A stretch of DNA of 48,281 nucleotides. Origin: CAZAAW01 sp964483325 (lineage in GTDB: Bacteria; Pseudomonadota; Alphaproteobacteria; Rhizobiales; Kaistiaceae). Shown here piece by piece: positions 7,953 to 16,109 of the stretch. Below the pieces are notes generated by a model. The model did no database searches. It saw only the letters and a program-made list of their open reading frames with translations, and had not been told where the DNA came from. The position numbers and the translations under genes are program-made. The stretch's first letter is position 1; each line of letters starts with the position of its first letter. Location: NCBI GenBank assembly GCA_964483325.1, contig CAZAAW010000020.1, forward strand, positions 1-48,281, read 5' to 3'.

Positions 7953-9500
7953 ATGATCCCCGCCGTCCTCATCATCGACTTCGGCTCGCAGGTAACGCAG
8001 CTGATCGCGCGCCGCGTGCGCGAGGTCGGCGTCTATTGCGAGATCATCCCCTTCAACAAGGCCGAGGAGGCGCTGCAGCGCCTGCGGCCACGCGCCGTCA
8101 TCCTCTCCGGCGGCCCCGCCAGCGTCCACGAGATGGGAACGCCGCGCGCCCCGCAGGCGGTGTTCGACGCCGGCATCCCGGTGCTCGGCATCTGCTATGG
8201 CGAGCAGACGATGGTCGGCCAGCTCGGCGGCGCCGTCGAGCCGTCAGACCACCGCGAATTCGGCCGCGCCTTCGTCGATGTCGTCGCGGACAGCCCGCTG
8301 TTCGAGGGCGTCTGGCCGAAGGGCAGCCGCCACCAGGTGTGGATGAGCCATGGCGACCGCGTCGATGCCATCCCGGACGGCTTCAAGGTCCTCGCCACCT
8401 CGGACGGCTCGCCCTTCGCGGCGATCGCCGACGAGGCGCGCAAGCTCTACGGCGTCCAGTTCCACCTCGAAGTGGCGCACACACCGGATGGCGCCCGGCT
8501 GATCGCCAATTTCGTCCACCGCATCGCCGGCCTCTCCGGCGACTGGACCATGGCCGCCTTCCGCCAGGAAGCCATCGCCCGCATCCGCGCCCAGGTCGGG
8601 ACGGGGAGGGTGATCTGCGGCCTCTCCGGCGGCGTCGACTCGGCCGTCGCGGCCGTCCTCATCCACGAGGCGATCGGCGACCAGCTGACCTGCATCCTCG
8701 TCGACCACGGCCTGATGCGCCAGAACGAGGCGAAGGAGGTCGTCGACCTCTTCCGCGGCCACTACAACATCCCGCTCGTCCATGTCGACGCATCGGAGAC
8801 GTTCCTGTCGGCGCTGGCCGGCGAGGCCGACCCGGAGAAGAAGCGCAAGACCATCGGCCGCCTGTTCATCGACGTCTTCGATGCCGAGGCGAAGAAGCTC
8901 GGCGGCGCCGACTTCCTGGCGCAGGGCACGCTCTACCCCGACGTTATCGAGTCGGTGTCCTTCGCCGGCGGCCCGTCGGTGACGATCAAGTCGCACCACA
9001 ATGTCGGCGGCCTGCCGGAGCGCATGAAGCTGAAGCTGGTCGAGCCGCTGCGCGACCTCTTCAAGGACGAGGTCCGCGCCCTCGGCCGCGAGCTCGGCCT
9101 GCCGGAAACCTTCGTCGGCCGCCACCCGTTCCCCGGCCCCGGCCTCGCCATCCGCCTGCCGGGCGGCGTCACGCCGGAAAAGCTGGAGATCCTGCGCAAG
9201 GCCGACGCCATCTACCTCGACGAAATCCGCAAGGCCGGCCTCTACGACGCCATCTGGCAGGCCTTCGCCGTGCTGCTGCCGGTGCAGACGGTCGGGGTGA
9301 TGGGGGATATGCGCACGTACGACTTCGTGTGCGCGCTGCGCGCCGTCACCTCGGTGGACGGGATGACGGCGGATTTCTACCCGTTCGACATGGGGTTTTT
9401 GGGACGGGCGGCCAGCCGCATCGTCAATGAAGTGCGGGGGATCAACCGCGTCGTGTACGATGTGACCAGCAAGCCGCCGGGGACGATTGAGTGGGAGTGA
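7953..9500 (+). CDS. guaA: GMP synthase (glutamine-hydrolysing)
   Basis: GuaA (515 aa) converts XMP to GMP with ATP and glutamine ammonia. The N-terminal class I amidotransferase has Cys81 in GICYGEQTM and the His171/Glu173 pair; the usual HPE is HLE here. The ATP-pyrophosphatase domain begins with the P-loop SGGVDS near residue 225, and the C-terminal dimer domain ends in PPGTIEWE. Gly codons are almost all GGC until about 9290, then the last seven are GGG or GGA. This end of the gene is the insertion site of the mobile element that follows. Start is the ATG at 7953 (MIPAVLIIDFGSQ). Confidence 0.97.
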   Translation: MIPAVLIIDFGSQVTQLIARRVREVGVYCEIIPFNKAEEALQRLRPRAVILSGGPASVHEMGTPRAPQAVFDAGIPVLGICYGEQTMVGQLGGAVEPSDHREFGRAFVDVVADSPLFEGVWPKGSRHQVWMSHGDRVDAIPDGFKVLATSDGSPFAAIADEARKLYGVQFHLEVAHTPDGARLIANFVHRIAGLSGDWTMAAFRQEAIARIRAQVGTGRVICGLSGGVDSAVAAVLIHEAIGDQLTCILVDHGLMRQNEAKEVVDLFRGHYNIPLVHVDASETFLSALAGEADPEKKRKTIGRLFIDVFDAEAKKLGGADFLAQGTLYPDVIESVSFAGGPSVTIKSHHNVGGLPERMKLKLVEPLRDLFKDEVRALGRELGLPETFVGRHPFPGPGLAIRLPGGVTPEKLEILRKADAIYLDEIRKAGLYDAIWQAFAVLLPVQTVGVMGDMRTYDFVCALRAVTSVDGMTADFYPFDMGFLGRAASRIVNEVRGINRVVYDVTSKPPGTIEWE

Positions 9501-9615
9501 ATTAGGGTGGTTTCAGACCATCTCGCTCCGTGCCAAAAGTCGCCAGACCACATTGAATAACAACGATTATTCTTCTCACCCCGTGTCCCTACATGTCACC
9601 GCAGCCCGGCTACTT

Positions 9616-9691
9616 TGTTGGTAGCGATGTTGGTACGGCGCAGGATGGTCCAGAAACGGGCATTCGCTACCAACAGCCCCCCTTGTTGGTA
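9616..9691. repeat. GTTGGTA iterons next to the integrase
   Basis: The heptamer GTTGGTA occurs at 9617-9623, 9629-9635 and 9685-9691, and in reverse at 9668-9674. Two of the copies sit in a longer perfect 12-bp inverted repeat, TGTTGGTAGCGA (9616-9627) and its complement (9664-9675). The cluster lies between guaA and the integrase start, where arm-type integrase sites, excisionase (AlpA) sites or an integrase operator would be expected. Binding is inferred from position. Confidence 0.6.
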
Positions 9692-9720
9692 TCCGTTTGC
9701 CCCCGACCGGATGCGGATTT

Positions 9721-11070
9721 ATGGGCGATCTCACTGATAAAGAACTGAAAAATCTCAAGCCGAGGGCCAAGCTCTACAAGGTGACGGACCGCGACGGGAT
9801 GCACGCGGCCGTCACGCCGACCGGGGTCATATCGTTCCGGTATCAGTATCGGGTGAGCGGGCGGCAGGAGGTGTTGACCATCGGTCGGTATAGCGCCGAG
9901 GCGGCGCGCAATCTGACGCGGGCGCTCGACGCGCTGGAATACGGAATGGAGGTGTCGCTTGCGGAAGCAAGGACGCTGCTGGCGCGCGCCAGGCGTCAGG
10001 TCGAACGGGGCGAGTCGCCATCGAAAGCCAAAGTGGAGAAGCGTACCGCGTCAGCCCAGGCGTTTACGTTCGGCGGGTGGGCGGAAGCCTATTTCAAGCA
10101 CAAAGCCGATCCCAAGTCTGGGGCCGAGAAACTGGCCGACAGCACCCTGGCGATGCGGCGATCCGTCTATGATCGCGCCATTGCAGGAGAGTTGTCGAAG
10201 CTCAAGCTGGGGGAGGTGACGCCGCAACGCCTCAAACACCTGTGCGACGAGGTCAAAGAGAAGCGCGGGCCGGCCGTCGCCGTGCATGTCCGCGAGGTCG
10301 TGTTGCTGGTGTTCCGCCACGCCCAAGCATGTGGGCTGGATGTGAGCAACCCGGCCGAGTCGATCCGCACCAGCGCCATCGCCACCTTCGAGCCGCGCGA
10401 GCGCGCCCTGTCGCCGTCTGAGGTCTGCGCGGTCCTGACAGCTTTGGATCATGTGACGGCGGCGCCCACGCTGCGCTCAGCGGTGAAGTTTGTCCTGCTT
10501 ACCGGCGTCCGCAAGTCGGAGTTCATCGACGCCACATGGAAGGAAATCGACTTCACCGCCGCGCGCTGGACGATCCCGGCCGAGCGCATGAAGGCCGGCA
10601 AGGCGCATGTCGTCCCGCTGAGCGATCAGGCGCTCGACATTCTGACGGCGTTCCGCACCATGTTCGGCACCAGCCGATACCTGCACCCCGGCCGATAGGA
10701 CGGCGATACGCCGATTAGCAATGCCACGCTCAACCGCGTGATCGACACGGTGGTAGAGCGTATCCGGGAGACTGACTCTGACTTTCAGAGCTTCGGCGTT
10801 CACGACCTGCGCCGCACATTTTCGACCGGCCTGAACCGAGCCAAGTTCGATGATCGTTGGATCGAGATGAGCCTGGCCCACGCGCCTCGGAACCGGATCG
10901 CCGCCGTCTACAACGTGAACCGCTACCTCGCCGAGCGGAAGATCATGCTTCAGTGCTGGGCCGATATGCTCGACGCCTGGGTGAAGGGCGAATCCGCAAA
11001 AGAGCTGATCGCCGACGCGAAGCGACGTGCCGCCGAGGTTCACGACGACGAATTGGACGATGATCTCTGA
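9721..11070 (+). pseudogene. P4-type tyrosine integrase, interrupted by one amber codon
   Basis: The frame encodes 449 residues of a P4-like integrase but is cut by a TAG at 10696-10698 (codon 326), in LHPGR-stop-DGDTPISNATLNR, where relatives usually have a tyrosine (TAT/TAC). The rest continues in the same frame to 11070. The N-terminal arm-binding domain (LTDKELKNLKPRAKLYKV) and the first catalytic Arg264 (TGVRKSEF) precede the stop; His361/Arg364 (HDLRR), His387 and the nucleophile Tyr397 (AAVYN) lie behind it. The truncated product would lack the nucleophile. Otherwise the gene is undamaged, so the mutation looks recent. A TTG at 9697 is an alternative start. Confidence 0.9.
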
Positions 11071-11071
11071 G

Positions 11072-11302
11072 CTACGTGCGGCTCGCATCCATTCTGTCCG
11101 TCGTCGGCATTGGTGGTCGCCAGCCGGCGGGATCGGCAATCCAGCGGTCGATGTCGGATTCTTTCCATCCTGCGCCGTTGATGCTGATCTTGATCCGAGG
11201 CGGGAACGTGCCCTCGGCGATCTTGCGATAGATGGTGGACCGGGACAGCCCGGTGCGGGCGAGAACGGTTTTCATGCGGACGATACGGTCTGCTACGAGC
11301 AT
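11072..11302 (-). CDS. AlpA-family DNA-binding regulator
   Basis: A 76-aa MerR-like HTH protein of the AlpA/excisionase family: VLARTGLSRSTIYRKIAEGTFPPRIKIS, then GWKESDIDRWI. AlpA activates expression of the cryptic prophage integrase (slp/intA) in E. coli, and relatives in mobile elements act as regulators or recombination directionality factors. It ends two bases from the end of the integrase on the other strand. The start at 11302 follows AGGAGG. It may bind the GTTGGTA repeats, which is a guess. Confidence 0.88.
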   Translation of the reverse strand: MLVADRIVRMKTVLARTGLSRSTIYRKIAEGTFPPRIKISINGAGWKESDIDRWIADPAGWRPPMPTTDRMDASRT

Positions 11303-11432
11303 GGCTGCGCTGCCTCCTGCCGGGTGTTTCTGACGATTGCAGAGACCAGACAGGGCGATGATTTGTTGTTGTGCAATAGATATTTAGCGGTCGTAGTAGT
11401 GTGGCGTAGAGGCGGCGGAAAATAGGATAGTT

Positions 11433-14351
11433 CTACAGTCCGATACCCCGGCCTCGGCCGAGGTCGATGCCGTGGCTGAACGCGAGTTCCCGGCCAAGGC
11501 TACGGCCCGAGTCGAATGAGATGCCGAGTTCCCGCTTGCGGTTGGCGAGCAGGGATTCCATCTGCGGATCGCGCTCCAGGCTTTTCGCCATGTCGCCCAT
11601 CGCCGACCGTGTGGCCTTGTAACCGGACATATCGCCCGCCTGATACTGGCGCTCGCTGGCGCGGGTGAGCTTCCGCCAATCGTCCACGAAGCGGTCGGCA
11701 CGCCGGGCCGGGTCGGTGCGGATTTCGGTTTCGAGTTGGAGGGCACGAATAGCGCGGTTGACCCGGCCCGTTGCTGCTTCTTGGGCGAGTTCCGGGTTCT
11801 TCTTGTAAGCAGCTTCGGCATCGTGCGAGCCATGAGGCCGCACTTCCTCGAAGGCTGCGCGGGACTCCTGCAATTCCTTCACCTGCTCCGGGCTGGCCCT
11901 GCCACCTTGCTCCTGCATCTCGAAGATCGCATCCACGGCGCGGGCATGACGCACGAGCGCCTTGGTGCGGGCCTTGCGCAGGGCTTTTGCCGGGTCTTCC
12001 TCCACCTTCCTTTCCGGCCCTTGCGCGCCCTCGGTGGGCAGGTGCAACCCGTCGAAAATGCCGCGCACCTTCTCCGGCACGACCTTGCGCACGATTTCGG
12101 CTACGCGCTCGCGGAAGGTGATCCCGCGCCGCTCGGCATAGTCCTGCGCCGGATCGGCGCGCTCGTAATCCGACGCCATATCCTTGGCTCGGTCGCGCGA
12201 CAGGGTGCGGATGAGCCGGTCCTGGTCGGCAAAGTCATCGTGGCCGTAATGCAGGTCCATGCCGTCACGATGGCGCGACAGGGCGACATAGCTGCCGTGG
12301 GCGTCCAGGCCAGGCGTCGCCAGAACATGGGTGCGGTCCACAGTCATGCCCTGCGCCTTATGGATGGTCGCCGCATAGCCGTGGTCGATCCGGTCGTAAT
12401 CTTTCAGGTCGAACGAGACGCCGCGCCCGTCGTCAATGCGCACGGACATTGATCGTTCGCCGACCTGCTCGACGGTCCCGAGCGTGCCGTTCTTGACGCC
12501 AAGACCGCGTTCGTTTCGCAGGAACACAACTCGGTCGCCGTTGGCGAAGCTGCGCTCGCCGCGTTCGACTGAGATACGTACGTCGTCGCCCAGATCGCCG
12601 GCGGCCCGCATCCGTTCGCGCGCGGCCTCGTTGAGTTCACGCACCTCGTCATTCGTATGGGTGAGGATGATGCGGCTCTTGTCGGGTGACGCCTGCCGGT
12701 CGCGGTCCCAGCGGTCGATCAGATTGTCGCGCGCTTGCTCGCGTGTTGCGGCTGTATGCACCATGCCATGCGCGTCATAGGCACGGATCGCCTCGCCGGT
12801 CCGGCCGGTCGCCAGATCGCGTGCGGCGTCGCGCTGCCAGTCCTCCCGCTGGCGGCGCACCTCGCCGATCTCCGCGCCGCCGTGGCGTTCGTGTATGGAG
12901 CGGAACGCCGCGCCCGCCTCGATGGATTGTAACTGCTGTGGATCGCCGACCAACACCACTTTGACGCCAGCCTCGGCGGCATGGGACAGCACGCGCTCCA
13001 ACTGGCGCGTGCCGACCATGCCCGCCTCGTCGATGACAAGCACGTCGCGGGACGTGAGTGCGTCGCGGCCCTGTCCCCAACCGTGTTCCATGCTGGCGAT
13101 GGTGCGCGACGCGATGCCCGATCCGCTTTCCAGATTCTCGGCGGCGATACCGGACAGCGCCACGCCCCGGACCTCGTAGCCCGCTGCTTCCCAGGCTTCG
13201 CGCGCCACGCCCAGCATCGCGCTCTTTCCCGTCCCGGCATAGCCGACGACGACGCCGAGATCGCGCCCGTCCGTGACATGCGTAAGCGCCTCGGCCTGCT
13301 CGCCGGACAGGACAAGGCCGCGTGCTTCCGCACGCGCCAGCGCCACTTCGCGGTCCCTGTCACTGACCTCGTGGCGTTCCTTCTCGGTCATGAGTTCGGC
13401 GGCGCGGTGCAGGCGCTGCTCGGCCTCGATCATCTCGCTTGTGGTGAAGCGGTCCTCGCCGTGTCCATCCTGCCCCAATTCGACTAGATCGGGGGCGCTC
13501 CGCATCGCGCCCATGACTGCGTTGAACTGCTCGATTCCATCGCTGTGCCGATGCGCGAACATCGCCATGTGACGGCGCGTGAAGGTCGATTGCTGGTGGG
13601 TGATCGCATCGAACGCCACCGAAGGATCGGCGATGATCCGTGCGCCGTTGTTGCGGGCGATCTCGCGGTGCATTTCGGCCCGGTCGGCGGCCTCGATCCC
13701 TTCGCCCTCGATTCGCTGCGCAGTTGCGCCGATCTGGCTTTGCGGCTCCAGCGCGATGCCCTGCGCCTCCAGGCTGCGATGGTCGATGCGAGCGTCGATG
13801 TCGAGTTCGGCCAGCCGCTCGTTGGCCAGCTCCGCCCAGCGTTCGCGCCAACGCTCGACCATCTCGGTGCGGTTCCAGTCCCGCACCTTTTGCCCGAAGC
13901 CGTTTTCGTCCACGGATCGCATGGTGAGCATGACATGGGCGTGGGGCTTGGGCGTCCCGTCCTCGGCCATGTCCCAATGCACATTGAGGTCGGCGATCAT
14001 GCCCCGATCGACAAACTCCGCCTGCACGAAGTCGCGGGCGAGTTCGATGCCCTGCGCCTGCGTCATTTCACGCGGAAGGGCGAACTCCACCTCGCGGGCA
14101 AGCTGCGCATCTTTCCTGACCTCGAACGCCTCGACATCGTTCCAGAGCCGTTCGCGGTCGCTCCATTCTTCGGGCGCATCCTCCGGCAGCATGACCTCGG
14201 AATGAACGACGCCGCGCTTGTTGGAGAAGTCGTGGCTGCGCTCAAGCCGGTCGTCGCGCAGCCGCGAGGCCGAGCGGTAGGCGGCGGAGGCCACCGCGCT
14301 GCTCCCGGCCTTGCGGCCAATGACCTTGACGTGAAGATGATAGATCGCCAT
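11433..14351 (-). CDS. traA: MOBQ relaxase-helicase TraA
   Basis: A 972-aa Ti-type conjugative relaxase. The N-terminal MobA/MobL nuclease starts MAIYHLHVKVIGR and has GSSAVASAAYRS and the metal-binding HAH around residues 135-140 (KPHAHVMLTMRSV). It nicks oriT and stays bound to the 5' end. The middle is a RecD/TraI-like helicase with Walker A GYAGTGKS near 370, a DEAG Walker B (VLVIDEAGMVG) and the late motif GYAATIHKAQGMTVDRT. The C-terminal ~200 residues are helical and charged. The open frame runs 45 codons upstream of the ATG at 14351, but that part contains the oriT. The relaxase looks intact although the integrase is not. Confidence 0.95.
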   Translation of the reverse strand: MAIYHLHVKVIGRKAGSSAVASAAYRSASRLRDDRLERSHDFSNKRGVVHSEVMLPEDAPEEWSDRERLWNDVEAFEVRKDAQLAREVEFALPREMTQAQGIELARDFVQAEFVDRGMIADLNVHWDMAEDGTPKPHAHVMLTMRSVDENGFGQKVRDWNRTEMVERWRERWAELANERLAELDIDARIDHRSLEAQGIALEPQSQIGATAQRIEGEGIEAADRAEMHREIARNNGARIIADPSVAFDAITHQQSTFTRRHMAMFAHRHSDGIEQFNAVMGAMRSAPDLVELGQDGHGEDRFTTSEMIEAEQRLHRAAELMTEKERHEVSDRDREVALARAEARGLVLSGEQAEALTHVTDGRDLGVVVGYAGTGKSAMLGVAREAWEAAGYEVRGVALSGIAAENLESGSGIASRTIASMEHGWGQGRDALTSRDVLVIDEAGMVGTRQLERVLSHAAEAGVKVVLVGDPQQLQSIEAGAAFRSIHERHGGAEIGEVRRQREDWQRDAARDLATGRTGEAIRAYDAHGMVHTAATREQARDNLIDRWDRDRQASPDKSRIILTHTNDEVRELNEAARERMRAAGDLGDDVRISVERGERSFANGDRVVFLRNERGLGVKNGTLGTVEQVGERSMSVRIDDGRGVSFDLKDYDRIDHGYAATIHKAQGMTVDRTHVLATPGLDAHGSYVALSRHRDGMDLHYGHDDFADQDRLIRTLSRDRAKDMASDYERADPAQDYAERRGITFRERVAEIVRKVVPEKVRGIFDGLHLPTEGAQGPERKVEEDPAKALRKARTKALVRHARAVDAIFEMQEQGGRASPEQVKELQESRAAFEEVRPHGSHDAEAAYKKNPELAQEAATGRVNRAIRALQLETEIRTDPARRADRFVDDWRKLTRASERQYQAGDMSGYKATRSAMGDMAKSLERDPQMESLLANRKRELGISFDSGRSLGRELAFSHGIDLGRGRGIGL

Positions 14352-14380
14352 CGCGATCAAGCATTGCCACGGCCAAGCGC

Positions 14381-14408
14381 ACGTCGGAACGACGTATAAG
14401 CGCGCCCT
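14381..14408 (+). other. origin of transfer (oriT) with nic site
   Basis: A 6-bp inverted repeat ACGTCG-GAA-CGACGT (14381-14395) is followed at once by ATAAGCGCGCCCT. The stretch TAAGCGCGCCCT (14397-14408) differs by one base from the nic region I know for RSF1010 (TAAGTGCGCCCT), and CGACGTATAA resembles the pTiC58 oriT. Both belong to MOBQ relaxases, the family of TraA here. The site lies just before traA, between it and the divergent traC-traD pair, the usual place for oriT in Ti-type systems. Nicking is expected within GCG/CCCT by analogy. Confidence 0.8.
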
Positions 14409-14522
14409 CCCTCGAAAAAATCTCGGGATGGACCGGGCCGTGCCAGACCGTCCCGGCAACAATACTGCGTTCCGCACGCTGCGCAACTATCATCGCTCCA
14501 TCAACAGCTTATGGAGATGATT

Positions 14523-14849
14523 ATGCGAAAGCCACGCGACTACGACGCGGAACTCAAGGCGCTGGAAGACAAGGCGCGGGAACTGAAAACCCGCAAAGTG
14601 CAGCAGCTTGGCGAACTGGTGATCGCCACGGGGGCGGATGCGCTCACCGCCGACGAACTGGCTGGCGCGCTGGTCGTGCTGGCCGAAACCAAAGACGCCG
14701 GAAAGAGGGAGGCGTGGGCAAAACGCGGGGCCGCGCTCTTTCGAGGGCGGGCACGGCGATCTGCGCCATCGCCTGACCGCGACGCTAGCGGCGCTGCGAC
14801 ACCATCGGGCGGCGCGCAACCGGCATCAGGCGGCACGGGGGCGGCATGA
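14523..14849 (+). CDS. traC: conjugal transfer protein TraC-like
   Basis: A 108-aa charged, helical protein: MRKPRDYDAELKALEDKA, then QLGELVIATGADALTADELAGALVVLAET. It matches the small TraC proteins encoded opposite traA in Ti plasmids and related mobilizable elements, thought to be accessory proteins at oriT. The C-terminus is a low-complexity Ser/Gly/Ala/Pro tail. GGAG at 14513 stands six bases before the ATG at 14523, so I prefer that start to the ATGs at 14511 and 14517. traD begins one base after its stop. Confidence 0.8.
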   Translation: MRKPRDYDAELKALEDKARELKTRKVQQLGELVIATGADALTADELAGALVVLAETKDAGKREAWAKRGAALFRGRARRSAPSPDRDASGAATPSGGAQPASGGTGAA

Positions 14850-14850
14850 C

Positions 14851-15114
14851 ATGCGAAGTTGGCAGGTCGAGCGCCGCAAGCGCACGCGGCATCTGATCGA
14901 ACTCGGCGGCCTCGTCGTCAAGGCTGGAATTGTGGAGCTGACTGGCGACGACCGCGCGACCATCTATGGCGCTCTCATCTGGATGGCCGACAAGCTCCAG
15001 AGCGCGCAAGGCGAACATACGCGCGGCGTCTGGAAGAGGCTGGGGAATATGGGATTCGAGGCGGAACGAATGGCTGGCGCAGTCCAGTCGCAAGCGCAGC
15101 AGGATCAGGCATGA
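14851..15114 (+). CDS. traD: conjugal transfer protein TraD-like
   Basis: An 87-aa protein beginning MRSWQVERRKRTRHLIELGG and continuing LVVKAGIVELTGDDRATIYGAL, which is diagnostic of the short TraD proteins of Ti-type and sphingomonad/rhizobial mobilizable elements (not the F-type coupling protein of the same name). The RRKRTRHL segment is strongly basic. It is translationally close to traC (ATGACATG junction) and is followed two bases after the stop by a long hairpin. Confidence 0.85.
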   Translation: MRSWQVERRKRTRHLIELGGLVVKAGIVELTGDDRATIYGALIWMADKLQSAQGEHTRGVWKRLGNMGFEAERMAGAVQSQAQQDQA

Positions 15115-15115
15115 C

Positions 15116-15166
15116 CGATGGCGGGCAGCGCGGAGACCCCATATATCGCAGCGCTGCCCGCCATCG
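15116..15166. terminator. 16-bp perfect inverted repeat between traD and abiEii
   Basis: CGATGGCGGGCAGCGC (15116-15131) and its exact complement (15151-15166) enclose a 19-nt loop. The stem begins two bases after the traD stop and lies 20 bases before the end of the convergent abiEii gene, so a bidirectional terminator is the simplest reading. No T tract follows on either strand. The length of the stem is unusual for a terminator and leaves room for another role, such as a structured RNA or a recombination relic. Confidence 0.6.
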
Positions 15167-15186
15167 CGCGGCTCGCCGCGTAAAGC

Positions 15187-16104
15187 TTAAAGAGAGAGAA
15201 TGCGCTCCAACGCATCGGCCAGTTCACGCCGTTTGCTGCCGGGCAACCGATCTAGGTTGCGCTGTTTCCACATAACGGCAGGCAGATGCTGGGCCTTCGG
15301 TATCCCGAGAAGCTCCCAATCCGGCTGGCCTCGTTTGAAGCCGAGAAGGAAGCGCCGATGATCCTCGGGCATGGCGGCGACCATCGCGGTGATGATCGCT
15401 TCCCGTGCGGCCTCAAGGTCCGTAAGCGCAACAGGCTCCTGAGTCATGCCGGTGAAGCCCCGCGCAAACTCCTCGCTGAGAGGCTTGCGAGTCGGGGCGA
15501 GAACTTCGGCCATCGGACGGTTGTGGCTGATGACATAAGCCAGAAAGGCGCGGCGCAACTCGTCGCTGACGCCCTCGTTTGCCAACAGGCCGCGCACGTC
15601 GAAGAGGTCGCGCGGATGCTGGCGGTCGAAGGTCGCCACGATCTTGCCTGCATAGAGGTCGGCGAAAGACACGACCTGCATTTCGGCGAAGCCGAAGGCG
15701 TCTTCGACAGCGGGAACCACGCTCATCACGACGGGATCATAGACCGCGCCGCGGAGCACTGGCGTCACCTCGATCTTGATCTGAACGCCGCTCGCCCGAA
15801 CGATCAGCTTGGTCACGATATTCTCGTCGGCCGAACGCGAAGCATTGACCTTCGCGCCTTGTATGCCCCGCTCGATCCGTTCCTTGATCCGCAGCATGGC
15901 GGCATCGATTGCCGCGAGCGATGTGGCCCGATCTTCGACCGGCAGATAGGTCAGGTCGATGTCCACGGAGAGGCGCGGCATGTCGCGCACGAACAGGTTG
16001 ATCGCGGTGCCGCCTTTGAGCGCGAAAGCCCGCTCCTCCGCGGCGAAAGGAAGGACGCGAATGAGAAGGGCGACCTGCTGCCGATATGTGTCGAGGAAGG
16101 CCAT
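15187..16104 (-). CDS. abiEii: AbiEii/AbiGii-family nucleotidyltransferase toxin
   Basis: A 305-aa toxin of a type IV toxin-antitoxin and phage abortive infection system. AbiEii proteins are DNA polymerase beta-like nucleotidyltransferases; relatives (MenT) add nucleotides to tRNA 3' ends. The catalytic pieces are FALKGGTAINLFVRDMPRLSVDIDLTY, with the GG-T/S loop and the DxD metal pair, and later KIVATFDRQHPRDLFDVRGLL. The ATG at 16104 matches the common start (MAFLDTYRQQVALL); an in-frame GTG at 16113 overlaps the antitoxin stop. It is co-transcribed with the antitoxin gene upstream. Confidence 0.92.
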   Translation of the reverse strand: MAFLDTYRQQVALLIRVLPFAAEERAFALKGGTAINLFVRDMPRLSVDIDLTYLPVEDRATSLAAIDAAMLRIKERIERGIQGAKVNASRSADENIVTKLIVRASGVQIKIEVTPVLRGAVYDPVVMSVVPAVEDAFGFAEMQVVSFADLYAGKIVATFDRQHPRDLFDVRGLLANEGVSDELRRAFLAYVISHNRPMAEVLAPTRKPLSEEFARGFTGMTQEPVALTDLEAAREAIITAMVAAMPEDHRRFLLGFKRGQPDWELLGIPKAQHLPAVMWKQRNLDRLPGSKRRELADALERILSL

Positions 16105-16109
16105 GAGAT

